A stretch of 64,000 nt of DNA, taken from positions 124,001 through 188,000 of the forward strand of contig NZ_VDGH01000004.1 in assembly GCF_006861795.1 (NCBI RefSeq), given 5' to 3'. The stretch comes from Psychrobacillus lasiicapitis. Lineage in GTDB: Bacteria > Bacillota > Bacilli > Bacillales_A > Planococcaceae. Shown here piece after piece: positions 6,873 through 16,348 of this stretch (positions within the stretch are counted from its first letter, which is position 1; every line of letters starts with the position of its first letter). The position numbers and the translations under genes were made by a program. The notes beneath the pieces are model-generated. The model ran no database searches. It was not told where the DNA came from and was given only the letters and a program-made list of their open reading frames with translations.

Positions 6873-7046
6873 CTATTTATTAATCATTGGGGAAACACTC
6901 CAATGCATCGATGGAATAATATTTTGGTTTAACATTTTGGCAAATTTTAATGCTGCCTCTTTATCTAAAAAAGTTTTATCCACTTGGCTGTTTGATGACT
7001 TTAAAACCTCTGTTGTTCCGTTTATATTTCGTGTAATTACGAACAT
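6873..7046 (-). CDS. Hypothetical protein, 57 aa (leftward)
   Basis: Start chosen at the ATG preceded by AAGGAG with 7-bp spacing; a GTG at 7100 has no ribosome-binding site. The peptide MFVITRNINGTTEVLKSSNS continues with FLDKEAALKFAKMLNQN, a small beta-then-helix fold typical of phage orphan proteins. A Phe-rich ORF on the opposite strand looks like its shadow. Function unknown. Confidence 0.5.
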   Translation of the reverse strand: MFVITRNINGTTEVLKSSNSQVDKTFLDKEAALKFAKMLNQNIIPSMHWSVSPMINK

Positions 7047-7246
7047 GGCACAACTCCTTGTTGAGACATCAATAATTAGTTCTTGTAAGTTTATTGTCAC
7101 ATATTGTCTAAATATTGGATACAGATTTAGATGAAATGAAATGTATTTGTAAACATATGTCCTATTATTAGGAGTAATATTTATTCTTTTGAACTAGAAA
7201 TTAGAAAAAATACGGTGTAAACGATCCTCATTAAAGGAGTAGGGAA

Positions 7247-7438
7247 ATGATTATTACTTCAAAGTTTACAGAGGAACAGGAAATTCAGTTTTTAAGATTA
7301 ATTCGTCCTAACATTGTAGAAATTTTAAGAGAAAAGAAGGGGGTTGCTACGCTCATTCGATTTAACGATCAACAGTATGTCGTTCAGCATCCTTCACATA
7401 TGAGAAGTAATCAAAATTTGAAGAAGAAAGCGAAGTGA
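7247..7438 (+). CDS. Hypothetical protein, 63 aa
   Basis: AAAGGAG precedes the ATG. Helical N-terminus (FTEEQEIQFLRLIRPNIVEI) and a basic tail (NLKKKAK). First gene of the rightward SSB operon. Upstream bases 7101-7246 are AT rich and should contain its promoter, which I could not fix. Confidence 0.5.
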   Translation: MIITSKFTEEQEIQFLRLIRPNIVEILREKKGVATLIRFNDQQYVVQHPSHMRSNQNLKKKAK

Positions 7439-7442
7439 AAGA

Positions 7443-7763
7443 ATGAGTTTTGTAGATGAATTACAAAAAGAACACAAAAACGCAATAATTGCGCACGCTT
7501 TAGAAATTGCGGAGAAAGTTGAACCTACACTTCGAGAATCAGCAAGCAAAGGATATACAGGGAGTACATTTAGTTTGGAAGGTAGAGATGATGCTCACAT
7601 TCTTAAAGACTCTTTGTTTCTTGAAAGCTTGGAAACCCTATTAGATGGTTGTGAAGTAAAAATCATAAAAGATGAATATACAAACATTCTACTCAACAGA
7701 AAATTTTATAAGTCCAAGTTGTATATTGGCTGGGCGAAGAGCAAGGAGGCATTAGATGATTAA
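7443..7763 (+). CDS. Hypothetical phage protein upstream of SSB, 106 aa
   Basis: Follows the previous gene by 4 bp and overlaps the SSB start by 8 bp, so it is coupled to it. Begins [20 protein letters not shown] and ends [12 protein letters not shown]. It has the look of a small alpha/beta phage protein; no recognised family. No paralogue at the matching position in prophage B, where a different 68-aa protein precedes SSB. Confidence 0.5.
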   Translation: MSFVDELQKEHKNAIIAHALEIAEKVEPTLRESASKGYTGSTFSLEGRDDAHILKDSLFLESLETLLDGCEVKIIKDEYTNILLNRKFYKSKLYIGWAKSKEALDD

Positions 7764-8247
7764 CCGTGTCGTGTTAGTTGGAAGGCTCACGAAGGATCCG
7801 GAATTAAGGTACACTCCTTCAGGTGTAGCAATGGCAAGGTTCATACTTGCTGTGAATCGTACATTTACGAATCAACAAGGCGAAAAAGAAGCTGACTTCA
7901 TCAATTGTCTTGTGTGGAGAAAACAGGCGGAGAATGCAGCTAACTATTTAAGAAAAGGAAGTTTAGCAGGTGTTGAAGGACGTATTCAAACAGGCAGTTA
8001 CGAGGGGCAGGATGGCAAGCGTGTTTATACAACTGACGTTGTTGCGGATAGCGTTCAATACCTTGAACCAAGGAATGGACAGGCTTCGCCAAACAATAGC
8101 ACTACAGGACAAACTCTAGAACATCAGAGGAGAAGTTCGGAGTATCAACAACCACAAACACAACCAAACTACACTAGAGTGGATGAAGATCCTTTTGTTA
8201 ATAGTTCGGGTCCAGTTGAAGTACTGGATGATGATTTGCCATTTTGA
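7756..8247 (+). CDS. ssb: Single-stranded DNA-binding protein (prophage A)
   Basis: A 163-aa SSB with the standard OB-fold opening [20 protein letters not shown] and the [18 protein letters not shown] block, then a Gln/Asn/Pro-rich linker and the acidic C-terminal tip DDDLPF that docks partner proteins. It coats single-stranded DNA in phage replication and recombination. The start overlaps the upstream gene and has AAGGAGG. The prophage B copy (62797-63288) has the same length and tip. Confidence 0.95.
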   Translation: MINRVVLVGRLTKDPELRYTPSGVAMARFILAVNRTFTNQQGEKEADFINCLVWRKQAENAANYLRKGSLAGVEGRIQTGSYEGQDGKRVYTTDVVADSVQYLEPRNGQASPNNSTTGQTLEHQRRSSEYQQPQTQPNYTRVDEDPFVNSSGPVEVLDDDLPF

Positions 8248-8286
8248 TGATTGAAATGACTCAGTTAAGTTGGAAAGGAACCAATA

Positions 8287-8457
8287 ATGGCCTTAAAGAT
8301 AATAATTGTAATTTTACTTTTGATCTCATACTACGACACAATATCGATTACTAAACCGAATAAGACTCAAACACAGTTTGTTAAAACGGATGCGTTTTGG
8401 GCGGTTCTACACACTATCGCATATGGAATAGCTGTTGGATATGTTTTGTTTATGTAA
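8287..8457 (+). CDS. Small membrane protein, 56 aa
   Basis: AAAGGA lies 9 bp before the ATG. The product begins MALKIIIVILLLISYYDTIS and ends AFWAVLHTIAYGIAVGYVLF, giving two probable transmembrane helices joined by a short polar loop. It lies between SSB and the late regulator. Function unknown; such peptides are common in phage early operons. Confidence 0.5.
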   Translation: MALKIIIVILLLISYYDTISITKPNKTQTQFVKTDAFWAVLHTIAYGIAVGYVLFM

Positions 8458-8482
8458 ATCAGAAACAATAGGGGTGAAGTGA

Positions 8483-8902
8483 GTGGAAATCATAAAAAAC
8501 TACGTAGATCTTTGCAGAAAGATTGATATTATAGAAACCCAGCTGTTGCAAGTGGAAATTGATTTAAAGTACTGGTTTGGTAGGGGAGAATTGCCATTTA
8601 CCGGTACAGGTGCTGATGATTTTGGGGTAATTGCATCCATTGGGAACATACAGGATTTGCATGACAAGAAGCATCGTTTGCAGAAAATGTTGGATTTTTA
8701 TTTGGATATAAAGAAGGAAACTGAGGATAAAATCAATCGGCTTGAAGGATTGCAGTACCAGGTCGCTCGAATGAAATACTTAGAGAACAAAACTTACAAG
8801 GAAATTGCAAAAGAATTAAAAATGAATTACAGCTACATTCGTAGAGTTGCTTCAAAAAGTAACAATGAGGTAACAATTAATTTGCAAAATCCAATAACTT
8901 AA
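8483..8902 (+). CDS. ArpU/RinA-type late transcription regulator (sigma-70 region 4-like)
   Basis: GTG start behind GGGGTGAAG. The 139-aa protein has a helical N-terminus and a C-terminal helix-turn-helix, YQVARMKYLENKTYKEIAKE plus LKMNYSYIRRVASK, resembling sigma-70 region 4. Position just before the packaging genes matches ArpU/RinA-family activators of late transcription in Gram-positive phages. A terminator follows, as expected for the end of the early operon. Confidence 0.65.
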   Translation: MEIIKNYVDLCRKIDIIETQLLQVEIDLKYWFGRGELPFTGTGADDFGVIASIGNIQDLHDKKHRLQKMLDFYLDIKKETEDKINRLEGLQYQVARMKYLENKTYKEIAKELKMNYSYIRRVASKSNNEVTINLQNPIT

Positions 8903-8978
8903 TTATAATTGAAACAAAGAGACCACGTGCACGCTTGTGGTGGTGTAGGTAATATACAAACTTCATATATTTATATAA

Positions 8979-9008
8979 GGCTCCTGCGTGAAGTAGGGGT
9001 CTTTTTGT
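8979..9008 (+). terminator. Terminator after the late regulator
   Basis: GGCTCCT pairs with AGGGGTC (with wobbles) around GCGTGAAGT, followed by TTTTTG. The preceding 70 bp also hold ACCAC/GTGGT hairpin arms at about 8922-8943. Confidence 0.5.
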
Positions 9009-9065
9009 CAAATTTTAGTGACTAACATAACCTTCCATAATATAATGAGTTGGGAGGGGAATGTT

Positions 9066-9668
9066 TTGAAAGAGTATGTAAAAACGGGATTTATCATTCT
9101 AATAGGTATATTTGTTGTTCTATTTATTTGGTTAAAATTAATAGACTTAGCATTTACAGACGATAAAGATATATTTTTAGAGGCGATAGGATTAATAGGG
9201 ACTGTTGTAGGTGGCGTAATATCAGGGGGATTAACTTTAATTGGTGTTAAACTAACCCTAGATTACTATACTAAATCAGAAAAGGTTGACCAGTATCCAA
9301 TAAAAATACGAAAAATACATCGTTTAAATAACAGGCTAAAAAATTTAAGTAACTATTTAATGAAATATGAAGTAAGAGATGTGAAATTTATAAAAAAAGA
9401 AATTGATTATTTATTAGATGAAGCCTCCGAAATTGATTCATTGATATTTTCTAATATCGTTTCAATTGAAAGTAAAATAACAAATTATTTAATTCCAAAA
9501 CATGATGAATGTATAGGAAAGGATGAGACAGGTAATAAGGTCTTCTATCCTTCCCCTGATTATCTTGAAGTACAACTATCTACAGTAGATTTGATAGATT
9601 CTATCGCCAAACATCTAATAAAATTCAAGAGTAAATACCAAAGAGATTTAAATAAATATATAAATTAG
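9066..9668 (+). CDS. Membrane protein of unknown function, about 200 aa
   Basis: TTG start preferred because GGGAGGGG sits about 7 bp upstream; an in-frame GTG at 9018 has no such site. It has two transmembrane helices (FIILIGIFVVLFIWLKLI and a Gly-rich LIGTVVGGVISGGLTLIG), then a basic helical cytoplasmic domain to residue 200. The gene truncated at the window end (63775) has the same plan with a Gly-rich second helix. It sits alone between terminators just before the packaging genes; possibly superinfection exclusion, but that is a guess. Confidence 0.55.
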   Translation: MKEYVKTGFIILIGIFVVLFIWLKLIDLAFTDDKDIFLEAIGLIGTVVGGVISGGLTLIGVKLTLDYYTKSEKVDQYPIKIRKIHRLNNRLKNLSNYLMKYEVRDVKFIKKEIDYLLDEASEIDSLIFSNIVSIESKITNYLIPKHDECIGKDETGNKVFYPSPDYLEVQLSTVDLIDSIAKHLIKFKSKYQRDLNKYIN

Positions 9669-9769
9669 AGTCTGCACAACACGCGCAGTCTTTTTTTAGT
9701 CGTAAAAGCAAATAGTATTATCGGGTGATTGCAAAACACTCAAATATTGGAGGTGGCAGGTGATGTAAG

Positions 9770-10636
9770 ATGGCTGAAAACTATATCAACGCAGAAAAAG
9801 ATTATATGGCAGGCATGAAGTATAAGGACATTGCTGAAAAATACGATGTATCCATTAACACCGTGAAGTCTTGGAAAACTAGACACAAATGGTCAAAGGA
9901 TGCAACCCGAAAAAGTGTGCACACAAAAACAAAAAGTGTGCATACAAAAAAAGAAGTGATAGAGCCTGTTATCCTATCGGATGAATTGACCGATAAGCAG
10001 AGGCTTTTTTGTATTTATTACATTAAGTATTTCAATGCTACAAAGGCATATCAGAAGGCTTATGATTGCGCTTATACAACAGCGATGGTCGAGGGACATA
10101 GACATCTAAGAAACCCTAAGATTATTCCAGAAATTAACCGGATGAAAAAAGAAGTGGCAGACGGCTTAATGATAGATGCAAGCATGGTGCTTCAAAAATA
10201 CATTGATATTGCTCTGGCTGACATTACAGATTTTCTGAAGTTTGGTAGAGAGGAAGAAATAATCTATAGCGAAGATGGTTTCCCTGAAATAGACGCTAAT
10301 GGAAATGTAAAAACACACGCATATAATTATATTCACTTGAATGATTCTCGCGAAATAGACGGAACATTACTTACAGAAGTTAAACAAGGTCGAGATGGTA
10401 TTACAGTGAAGTTGGCGGACAAGATGAAGGCAATGGAAGTGTTGGCCAAGTACACCGATTTAATTCCAGATCACTTCAAACGTCAACTTGAAGAAGAAAA
10501 ACTTAAAATTGCTCATCATAAAGCATTTGGAGCAAATGAGCTAGAAGAGTTTGAAGATGATGGTTTCAATGATGCATTAAACGCTACAACTTCGGAGGTG
10601 TGGGGCGATGTCGACACTAACACCGAAGAATCCTAA
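9770..10636 (+). CDS. terS: Terminase small subunit
   Basis: A 288-aa DNA-recognition subunit of the packaging motor. Residues 1-45 form a homeodomain-like HTH ([20 protein letters not shown] then [10 protein letters not shown]). From about residue 75 the Terminase_2 domain reads [20 protein letters not shown], followed by an AYQKAY block. Its C-terminus overlaps the large subunit start by 29 bp. PBSX XtmA-like. Confidence 0.9.
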   Translation: MAENYINAEKDYMAGMKYKDIAEKYDVSINTVKSWKTRHKWSKDATRKSVHTKTKSVHTKKEVIEPVILSDELTDKQRLFCIYYIKYFNATKAYQKAYDCAYTTAMVEGHRHLRNPKIIPEINRMKKEVADGLMIDASMVLQKYIDIALADITDFLKFGREEEIIYSEDGFPEIDANGNVKTHAYNYIHLNDSREIDGTLLTEVKQGRDGITVKLADKMKAMEVLAKYTDLIPDHFKRQLEEEKLKIAHHKAFGANELEEFEDDGFNDALNATTSEVWGDVDTNTEES

Positions 10637-11954
10637 GACTCGTTATCTTTCGTTTTTTACCGAAAAGAGTGAGTACAAAAAGAAGCCAGCACCATTCAAA
10701 TTTAAGACGTTTTCTAAGAAACAGAAGCAAGTATTAACCTGGTGGCGTGATGGTTCTCCAATGAAGGATATGGACGGTATCATTTGTGATGGATCCGTAC
10801 GTGCCGGTAAAACAGTTGTTATGTCCCTTTCATACGTTATGTGGGCAATGGACACTTTTAAAGATGTTAACTTAGGGATGGCCGGTAAAACGATTGGCTC
10901 ATTTCGAAGAAACGTAGTCACTCCTTTGAAACGCATGCTTAAATCACGGGGTTATATCGTAAAGGACCATCGTTCAGATAACATGATCTCCATTACATAT
11001 AAAGGAGTCACCAATTACTTTTATGTGTTTGGAGGGAAGGATGAAAGTTCACAAGACCTCATTCAAGGGATTACGCTTGCTGGGATGTTTTTTGATGAAG
11101 TTGCATTGATGCCTCAATCCTTTGTCAATCAAGCGACGGCCCGTTGTTCGGTAGAAGGTTCTAAACTATGGTTCAACTGCAACCCGGAAGGACCATATCA
11201 TTGGTTCAAGGTTGAGTTTATCGACAAAATGAAAGAAAAGAAGTTGTTCCAGTTGCATTTTACGATGGAGGACAATCTTTCTTTATCTTTGGAAGTGAAA
11301 GAGCGTTATAGCCGTTTATATACAGGAATATTCTATCAGCGCTATATTTTAGGGCTGTGGGTACTAGCAGAAGGCGTTATTTATGATTTATTCAACCGTG
11401 ACGAGCATGTTAGACCAACAATCGACCGTCCCTATTCTAAATATTATGTGTCCGTAGACTATGGCACTCAGAACCCTACCGTCTTTGGACTGTGGGGTTT
11501 TTGTGATGGAGTTTGGTATAAGGTCAAGGAAAAACACCATAGTGGTCGTGATGGCACACAGAAGACAGATAGTGAGTATAGCTCTGACTTGAAAGAATTC
11601 TTGAACGGTATTAAAGCAAAAGTCATTGTTGACCCGTCAGCAGCTTCTTTTAAAGCGCAACTGAAAAAAGATGGGTTTAACGTGATCGACGCTAAAAATG
11701 ATGTCGTCAACGGGATCCGTAAAGTAGCAAGTTCATTGAAGAATAATCTGATTAAATATAACGATTGCTGTATAGAGACGTTCCGGGAATTTGCATCTTA
11801 CATTTGGGACGAGAAGGCAGCGAAACGCGGTGAAGAAAAACCGAAAAAAACTAATGACCACCATATGGACTCTGATAGATATTTTGTTAATACGGTTCTG
11901 TTTGGTCAATTAAAAGCGAAGATCGGCAACAAAGCGAAATTAGGATTGAGGTGA
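10608..11954 (+). CDS. terL: Terminase large subunit
   Basis: The 448-aa packaging ATPase/nuclease. A Walker A-type motif [10 protein letters not shown] lies near residues 60-69, Walker [11 protein letters not shown] near 158-167, and the first nuclease Asp in [15 protein letters not shown] near 282. Matches Terminase_3/XtmB of SPP1/PBSX-type phages. Starts inside the small subunit gene behind GGAGGTG. Confidence 0.95.
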   Translation: MSTLTPKNPKTRYLSFFTEKSEYKKKPAPFKFKTFSKKQKQVLTWWRDGSPMKDMDGIICDGSVRAGKTVVMSLSYVMWAMDTFKDVNLGMAGKTIGSFRRNVVTPLKRMLKSRGYIVKDHRSDNMISITYKGVTNYFYVFGGKDESSQDLIQGITLAGMFFDEVALMPQSFVNQATARCSVEGSKLWFNCNPEGPYHWFKVEFIDKMKEKKLFQLHFTMEDNLSLSLEVKERYSRLYTGIFYQRYILGLWVLAEGVIYDLFNRDEHVRPTIDRPYSKYYVSVDYGTQNPTVFGLWGFCDGVWYKVKEKHHSGRDGTQKTDSEYSSDLKEFLNGIKAKVIVDPSAASFKAQLKKDGFNVIDAKNDVVNGIRKVASSLKNNLIKYNDCCIETFREFASYIWDEKAAKRGEEKPKKTNDHHMDSDRYFVNTVLFGQLKAKIGNKAKLGLR

Positions 11955-11958
11955 TGAA

Positions 11959-13344
11959 ATGGCTATTATTCGAGACAGGGATTTAATCGAGGATATAAAT
12001 GACATTCCCGTTGTTCTGATTGCGAACTGTATTAAAGATCATCAAGCAGGACTAGAACGATTAAATAAACTCGAAGATTACTACAAGGGCAAACATACAA
12101 AAATTCTAGAGCGTGAACTTGGCGGAGAGGATAAGGGGTTGCCCAACAATAAATTGGTTGCTAACCATGCAAAGTACATTACCGACATTGCTACTGGATA
12201 CGTGTTCGGTAAGCCTATCAAGTATGAAGGTAAGCAAATAGAAGCGATAAAGGATGCCTATGAGGTAATTGATATTGTTTCCCATGATTCCGAGTTATCG
12301 AAAGACTTATCTATTTTCGGTATAGGTTTAGAGCTTTATTTTATGTCTAGCGATGATGAACCGATACCTAAAGCTACAGTAATAGATCCACGACAAATAT
12401 TTCTTGTAGTAGACGATACAGTCGAGTACAAATCATTATTTGGCGTGCATTACTACGAAAAGAAAGACATTGAAAACAAACCTGTTGGATGGAAAATTAA
12501 CGTCTACACAAAGGATTTAGTCGTTTCCTATCAAGGGAAGAATTTAAATGAGTTTGATATGGTCGATATAAAGCAACATTATTTCGGTGACGTCCCCGTT
12601 GTAGAGTTTTGGAATAACGAAGAACAACAAGGTGATTTTGAACAACAAATCAGTTTGATAGATGCGTATAACCTTCTACAATCTGACCGTGTTAATGATA
12701 AAGAGCAATTAGTAGATGCACTTCTTAAAGTTGTCGGAGTTTCTTTTGGAGACACTGAGGAAGAGCAATCAGCTACTGCTAGAATGCTAAAAAAGCATAA
12801 GATTCTTGAGTTGCCTGATAATGCGGATGCGGAATGGTTAGTAAAACAACTTAATGAAACAGAAGTAGAAGTGTTGAAAGATGCAATTAAGTCGGATATC
12901 CATGAATTTTCGATGGTTCCAGCCATGACCGATGAAAACTTTGCAGCTAATGCTAGTGGAGTGGCCATGAAATATAAGTTGTTTGGAATGGAGCAATTAG
13001 CTGTCATTAAGGAGCGCTATTATATCCAAGGATTACGTGAGCGTTTGAAGCTATTTGCCAACATACTGAAGGTAAAAGCAAAAGCGGTGGATGTATCCGA
13101 TACGATTATCACCATGATTCGAAATCTACCGGAAAATGATTTGACTATTCAAGAACTTGTATCGCTTATCGGACTTGTTAGTAACGAAACACTCCTTTCC
13201 CTTCTTCCATTTGTTGAAGATGCAACAGAAGAAATTAAGAAGCTTAAAAAACAACTCAAGGAAGATCTGGAACGCACTCAGAAAGAGTTCGGTTATCCAA
13301 TGGATTCACCGGAGGATGTGACGGGCGATGAAGAAGAGGAATAA
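11959..13344 (+). CDS. Portal protein, SPP1 gp6-like
   Basis: 461 aa, the dodecameric gate through which DNA is packed. Recognised from the SPP1_portal-type opening (LIANCIKDHQAGLERLNKLE, DYYKGKH) and the NASGVAMKYKLFGMEQL segment late in the protein. An acidic tail (EDVTGDEEEE) closes it. It starts 4 bp after the large terminase, behind GAGGTGATG. Confidence 0.9.
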   Translation: MAIIRDRDLIEDINDIPVVLIANCIKDHQAGLERLNKLEDYYKGKHTKILERELGGEDKGLPNNKLVANHAKYITDIATGYVFGKPIKYEGKQIEAIKDAYEVIDIVSHDSELSKDLSIFGIGLELYFMSSDDEPIPKATVIDPRQIFLVVDDTVEYKSLFGVHYYEKKDIENKPVGWKINVYTKDLVVSYQGKNLNEFDMVDIKQHYFGDVPVVEFWNNEEQQGDFEQQISLIDAYNLLQSDRVNDKEQLVDALLKVVGVSFGDTEEEQSATARMLKKHKILELPDNADAEWLVKQLNETEVEVLKDAIKSDIHEFSMVPAMTDENFAANASGVAMKYKLFGMEQLAVIKERYYIQGLRERLKLFANILKVKAKAVDVSDTIITMIRNLPENDLTIQELVSLIGLVSNETLLSLLPFVEDATEEIKKLKKQLKEDLERTQKEFGYPMDSPEDVTGDEEEE

Positions 13345-14371
13345 TAAGTATTGGGATAAACGAGCAATGGAACGTATGGCTGAGTATCACCGTGATGTTG
13401 ATACCACTGTCCGAACTGTAACAAATGCTTACGATAAAGGACAGAAGGATATTCAAGTTGAGATAGATAAGATATTCAACACGTTCGGCAAGAATGGACA
13501 ATTAAGTCCTGAACAAGCGAAAAAAGTACTTAACCAACGTATTCCCAATCCCATGCTTAAGCTAGCGAAGAAAGCATATCCAAAGATAAAAGACGAGAAA
13601 ATTCGTCGATGGTTACTTAACAGAATGAATGCACCTGCTTATCGTGCTAGAATCACTCGATTAGAAGCTTTAAAAGAACAAGCCTACCTACAATCCAAAA
13701 TTATTGCTGACGTCGAAATAAGCGCAAGTAATAAAGGTTATATGCGAACGATAAACAACGCTTATTATCGGACAATGTTCGATGTGCATAGGGGCTTAAG
13801 AGTCGGATTCGATTTCGCAACTTTGCCTAACCAAGTGATACAAATGATCTTAAAGAACCCTTGGAGTGGCAAGCAATTTTCTCAGCGTGTTTGGGCTAAT
13901 ACAGAACAGTTGGCAGAACAAATAACGAAAGTGATTACTGCAGGTTTCATGGGTGGCGTAGGAATTCAAAAAATGACCAATGAATTATCGGAACGAATGA
14001 ATGTAGGTAAGCATGTAGCCAATCGGCTTATTCGTACTGAAACAACCTATATGGCCAATGCTGCCGAAATGGAAAGCTACTTAGAAGCTGAAATCGACGA
14101 ATACATGTTCATTGCTACACTGGATTTAAAAACCTCTAAACAGTGCCAACAGCAAGATAAGAAAGTGTATAAAACAAAAGATGCAAAGCCAGGTGTCAAT
14201 ATGCCTCCGATGCATTCTTTTTGTCGTTCAACCACACGTGCTTATTTTGGTCCTGATACTCTCAAAAATATTCAACGTAGAGCAAGGAATCCGATTACAG
14301 GTAAGAATGAGTTAGTTCCAGCGAGTATGGCTTATCCTCAATGGTATGAAAAGTATGTTCAAGCGGCTTAA
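13328..14371 (+). CDS. Minor head / head morphogenesis protein (MuF, SPP1 gp7-like)
   Basis: 347 aa, starts 17 bp inside the portal gene. The C-terminal MuF core shows LIRTETTYMANAAEMESYLE, then a Cys in KTSKQCQQQDKKVYKTKDAK, and PPMHSFCRSTTRAYFG with conserved His and Cys. Members sit inside the capsid next to the portal and may be ejected with DNA. No toxin domain is fused. Confidence 0.9.
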   Translation: MKKRNNKYWDKRAMERMAEYHRDVDTTVRTVTNAYDKGQKDIQVEIDKIFNTFGKNGQLSPEQAKKVLNQRIPNPMLKLAKKAYPKIKDEKIRRWLLNRMNAPAYRARITRLEALKEQAYLQSKIIADVEISASNKGYMRTINNAYYRTMFDVHRGLRVGFDFATLPNQVIQMILKNPWSGKQFSQRVWANTEQLAEQITKVITAGFMGGVGIQKMTNELSERMNVGKHVANRLIRTETTYMANAAEMESYLEAEIDEYMFIATLDLKTSKQCQQQDKKVYKTKDAKPGVNMPPMHSFCRSTTRAYFGPDTLKNIQRRARNPITGKNELVPASMAYPQWYEKYVQAA

Positions 14372-14375
14372 ATTG

Positions 14376-14584
14376 AATGTATACCATATACATTCTAGCT
14401 TTGTATAATAAAAAATTATGTAAACTAAATCATTTTACAAATTCAGTGTTATCAACGGTTTAGAAGGTAGCTAAATTTCACGAAATGTATAGAGTATTCA
14501 TTAGCTTATATACGTAGATATAGCAATAACTTACTTAATGTAAGCGAACAATAAAACGCTCGTAATATGTATACGATATTCATT
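14376..14584. repeat. Three spaced 19-bp palindromes in a gene-free gap
   Basis: AATGTATA-CCA-TATACATT (14376-14394, perfect), AATGTATA-GAG-TATTCATT (14484-14502) and TATGTATA-CGA-TATTCATT (14566-14584) share an 8-3-8 layout. They fill the 264-bp space between the MuF gene and the metallopeptidase gene, which contains no convincing ORF. They look like operator sites; which protein binds is unknown. Confidence 0.5.
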
Positions 14585-14586
14585 GA

Positions 14587-14613
14587 AGTCACTTAACCAA
14601 GTGGCTTTTTATT
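14587..14613 (+). terminator. Terminator before the metallopeptidase gene
   Basis: AGTCACTT-AACC-AAGTGGCT then TTTTATT. A related string GGCTTTTTATTATGCCTTG follows the next gene at about 14933, suggesting a duplicated junction. Confidence 0.55.
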
Positions 14614-14635
14614 ATGTCTGAAAGTGGGTGGTCGA

Positions 14636-14926
14636 ATGATTCCAAATACAGTTGATGTTGCGGGGATTGAATACGAGATAGAAGAAGTAGATCACCTTGA
14701 AAGAGATGTCGACCTTCTAGGACAGATATTATATACAAAGGGAATAATCAAACTTGATAGTAGTATTGCTCAGGACAGAAAAGAGCAGGTTTTTGTACAT
14801 GAATTATTACATGCCATATTTTATGAAGCTGGCATAGAAGAACAGGATGAAGATTTGGTCAATCGTTTAGGAATTGTGCTTTATCAAGTATTAAAACAAA
14901 ATAAATTATATTTTGGAAAGTCGTAG
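14636..14926 (+). CDS. Small ImmA/IrrE-like zinc metallopeptidase in the head operon
   Basis: ATG at 14636 chosen because the upstream GTG at 14624 lies inside the GTGGGTGGT ribosome-binding site. The 96-aa product has the HExxH zinc motif in VFVHELLHAIFYEAG and a downstream Glu-rich helix. ImmA/IrrE proteins cleave phage or stress repressors, but this short form has only the catalytic core. It sits between MuF and scaffold genes, flanked by hairpins, so it looks like an inserted moron. Confidence 0.65.
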   Translation: MIPNTVDVAGIEYEIEEVDHLERDVDLLGQILYTKGIIKLDSSIAQDRKEQVFVHELLHAIFYEAGIEEQDEDLVNRLGIVLYQVLKQNKLYFGKS

Positions 14927-14965
14927 AGATACGGCTTTTTATTATGCCTTGAAAGTAGGTGAGAA

Positions 14966-15169
14966 ATGTTGGTTCTAGTTCAATTGATACTCGTTGGATT
15001 ACTTGTCCTTTTCTGTTTGACGTTTAAAAAGAAAGCACAAAAAGTAACGCTTATTAACCCAGAGCAGTTCATATCAAGTGAACCTATCTTACCTGATTTA
15101 CCTAAAAGAGCTGTAAGAAACACACATTGGTTTACACATACATTCATGCGCCCTCGCAGGAAAGGATAA
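14966..15169 (+). CDS. Small membrane-anchored protein, 67 aa
   Basis: AGGTGAG precedes the ATG. N-terminal transmembrane helix (MLVLVQLILVGLLVLFCLTF) followed by a basic soluble tail ending HTFMRPRRKG. No family recognised. Placed in the head operon between two terminator-like hairpins. Confidence 0.5.
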   Translation: MLVLVQLILVGLLVLFCLTFKKKAQKVTLINPEQFISSEPILPDLPKRAVRNTHWFTHTFMRPRRKG

Positions 15170-15192
15170 GGTGATCCAAACTATCTCGTTTT

Positions 15193-15218
15193 GCTACTGC
15201 GTTAAGTAGCTTTTTGTT
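15193..15218 (+). terminator. Hairpin terminator upstream of scaffold gene
   Basis: GCTACT and AGTAGC arms followed by TTTTTGTTTG. Transcription of scaffold and capsid must read through or restart in 15219-15293. Confidence 0.5.
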
Positions 15219-15293
15219 TGTCCAAAACGTGCTTACGACGCTATAAAAGGTGCATGGAAAATAGCCGACGGGCGTTAAACGGTGGAGGTAAAT

Positions 15294-15962
15294 ATGAATT
15301 TTATTACGCTATTAATCTCATTCATTAAAATGATATTCGTTTCTAAAGCAACAACAGCTTCAAAACCTGTTCTTCCATTACGTTTGAACATTCAATACTT
15401 CTCAGACCCAGCAGGTCCACCAACAGACCCTGTTGACCCGCCAGCTGATCCACCAAGTGACCCACCTGCCAAAGTGGAGTTTACAGCGGAACAACAAGCG
15501 GAACTCGATCGAATCCTTGGTGAACGTCTTGGCAAGGCTCAAGCGAAATGGGAGAAAGATTATCAAACTAAATTAGAAGCCGCTAAAACGGAAGCTGAGA
15601 AGCTAGCCAAAATGAATGCTGATCAAAAAGCTGAATACGAAGCCCAAAAGCGTGAGGATGAACTCGCAAAACGCGAGGAAGGCATTACTCGTAGAGAACT
15701 TCGAGCTACTGCTTTGGAAACATTAGCGGATAAAAGCTTACCCAAAATATTGGCAGACATTCTGGTATACACAGACGCTGAAACGACAAATACAAGTCTT
15801 GATGCAGTTGAAAAGGCGTTCCGTGAAGCTGTAGAAACCGGAGTGAATGAACGTCTGAAAGGTACTCCTCCAGGTGGCGGCGGAGGTAGTCAACAACCAA
15901 AAGGTTACGATGCCGGTAAATCATTTGCAGAACAAAGAAATCAGAAAGGAAGTGGAAAGTAA
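15294..15962 (+). CDS. Capsid scaffold protein (DUF4355-type)
   Basis: ATG at 15294 lies 7 bp after GGAGG; an in-frame GTG at 15282 would overlap that site. The body is a charged coiled coil (LDRILGERLGKAQAKWEKDY) with a Gly/Pro-rich tail, and a PLRLNIQYFSDPAGPP box typical of the family, where LPLNLQFFA-like motifs start the protein. Unusually, about 30 hydrophobic residues (MNFITLLISFIKMIFVSKAT) precede that box. It directs capsid assembly and is normally absent from mature heads. Confidence 0.8.
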   Translation: MNFITLLISFIKMIFVSKATTASKPVLPLRLNIQYFSDPAGPPTDPVDPPADPPSDPPAKVEFTAEQQAELDRILGERLGKAQAKWEKDYQTKLEAAKTEAEKLAKMNADQKAEYEAQKREDELAKREEGITRRELRATALETLADKSLPKILADILVYTDAETTNTSLDAVEKAFREAVETGVNERLKGTPPGGGGGSQQPKGYDAGKSFAEQRNQKGSGK

Positions 15963-16318
15963 TGAACTTAAATCCACGAGTAAAAGAGTACGGATCACAA
16001 GTTGAAATTTTATACACAGTAAAAGGTTCCATTGAAAAAGTAGGGGGCATCACACTAGATGGCTCCAAGTTTCCCGTAAACACAATTATTAAAGCAGGTA
16101 CTGCAGTCAGCATTCAAGAGAATGGTCTTGCTAAACCTTGGGCAGATGCTGATACAGGAACACCTTATCTAACGAACCATGATGTAAGCACAGGAGATGC
16201 AACAACTGTAAATGTCATTGTTGGTGCATGGGCTGAGGCTCTTGTGGTGGAAAGCAAACTTACTGGTGTTACCGCAGCATTTAAAACAGCAGCTGCAGGA
16301 CGTTACCGTTACTACTAA
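15962..16318 (+). CDS. Capsid decoration / head stabilising protein, probable
   Basis: 118 aa, overlaps the scaffold stop by 1 bp and precedes the capsid gene, the usual place of a gpD-like head decoration protein. Contains a Thr/Gly-rich beta segment (SGATVNVIVG-like region around DATTVNVIVGAWAEALVVES). Assigned mainly by position and composition. Confidence 0.55.
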   Translation: MNLNPRVKEYGSQVEILYTVKGSIEKVGGITLDGSKFPVNTIIKAGTAVSIQENGLAKPWADADTGTPYLTNHDVSTGDATTVNVIVGAWAEALVVESKLTGVTAAFKTAAAGRYRYY

Positions 16319-16348
16319 AAGAAGAGAAAAAGGATAGGTGATTAGAGA

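Noticed and set aside
6865-7134. Rightward 89-aa Phe/Leu-rich ORF
   Set aside because: It has no ribosome-binding site and lies opposite the leftward 57-aa gene, which has a good AAGGAG site and normal composition.
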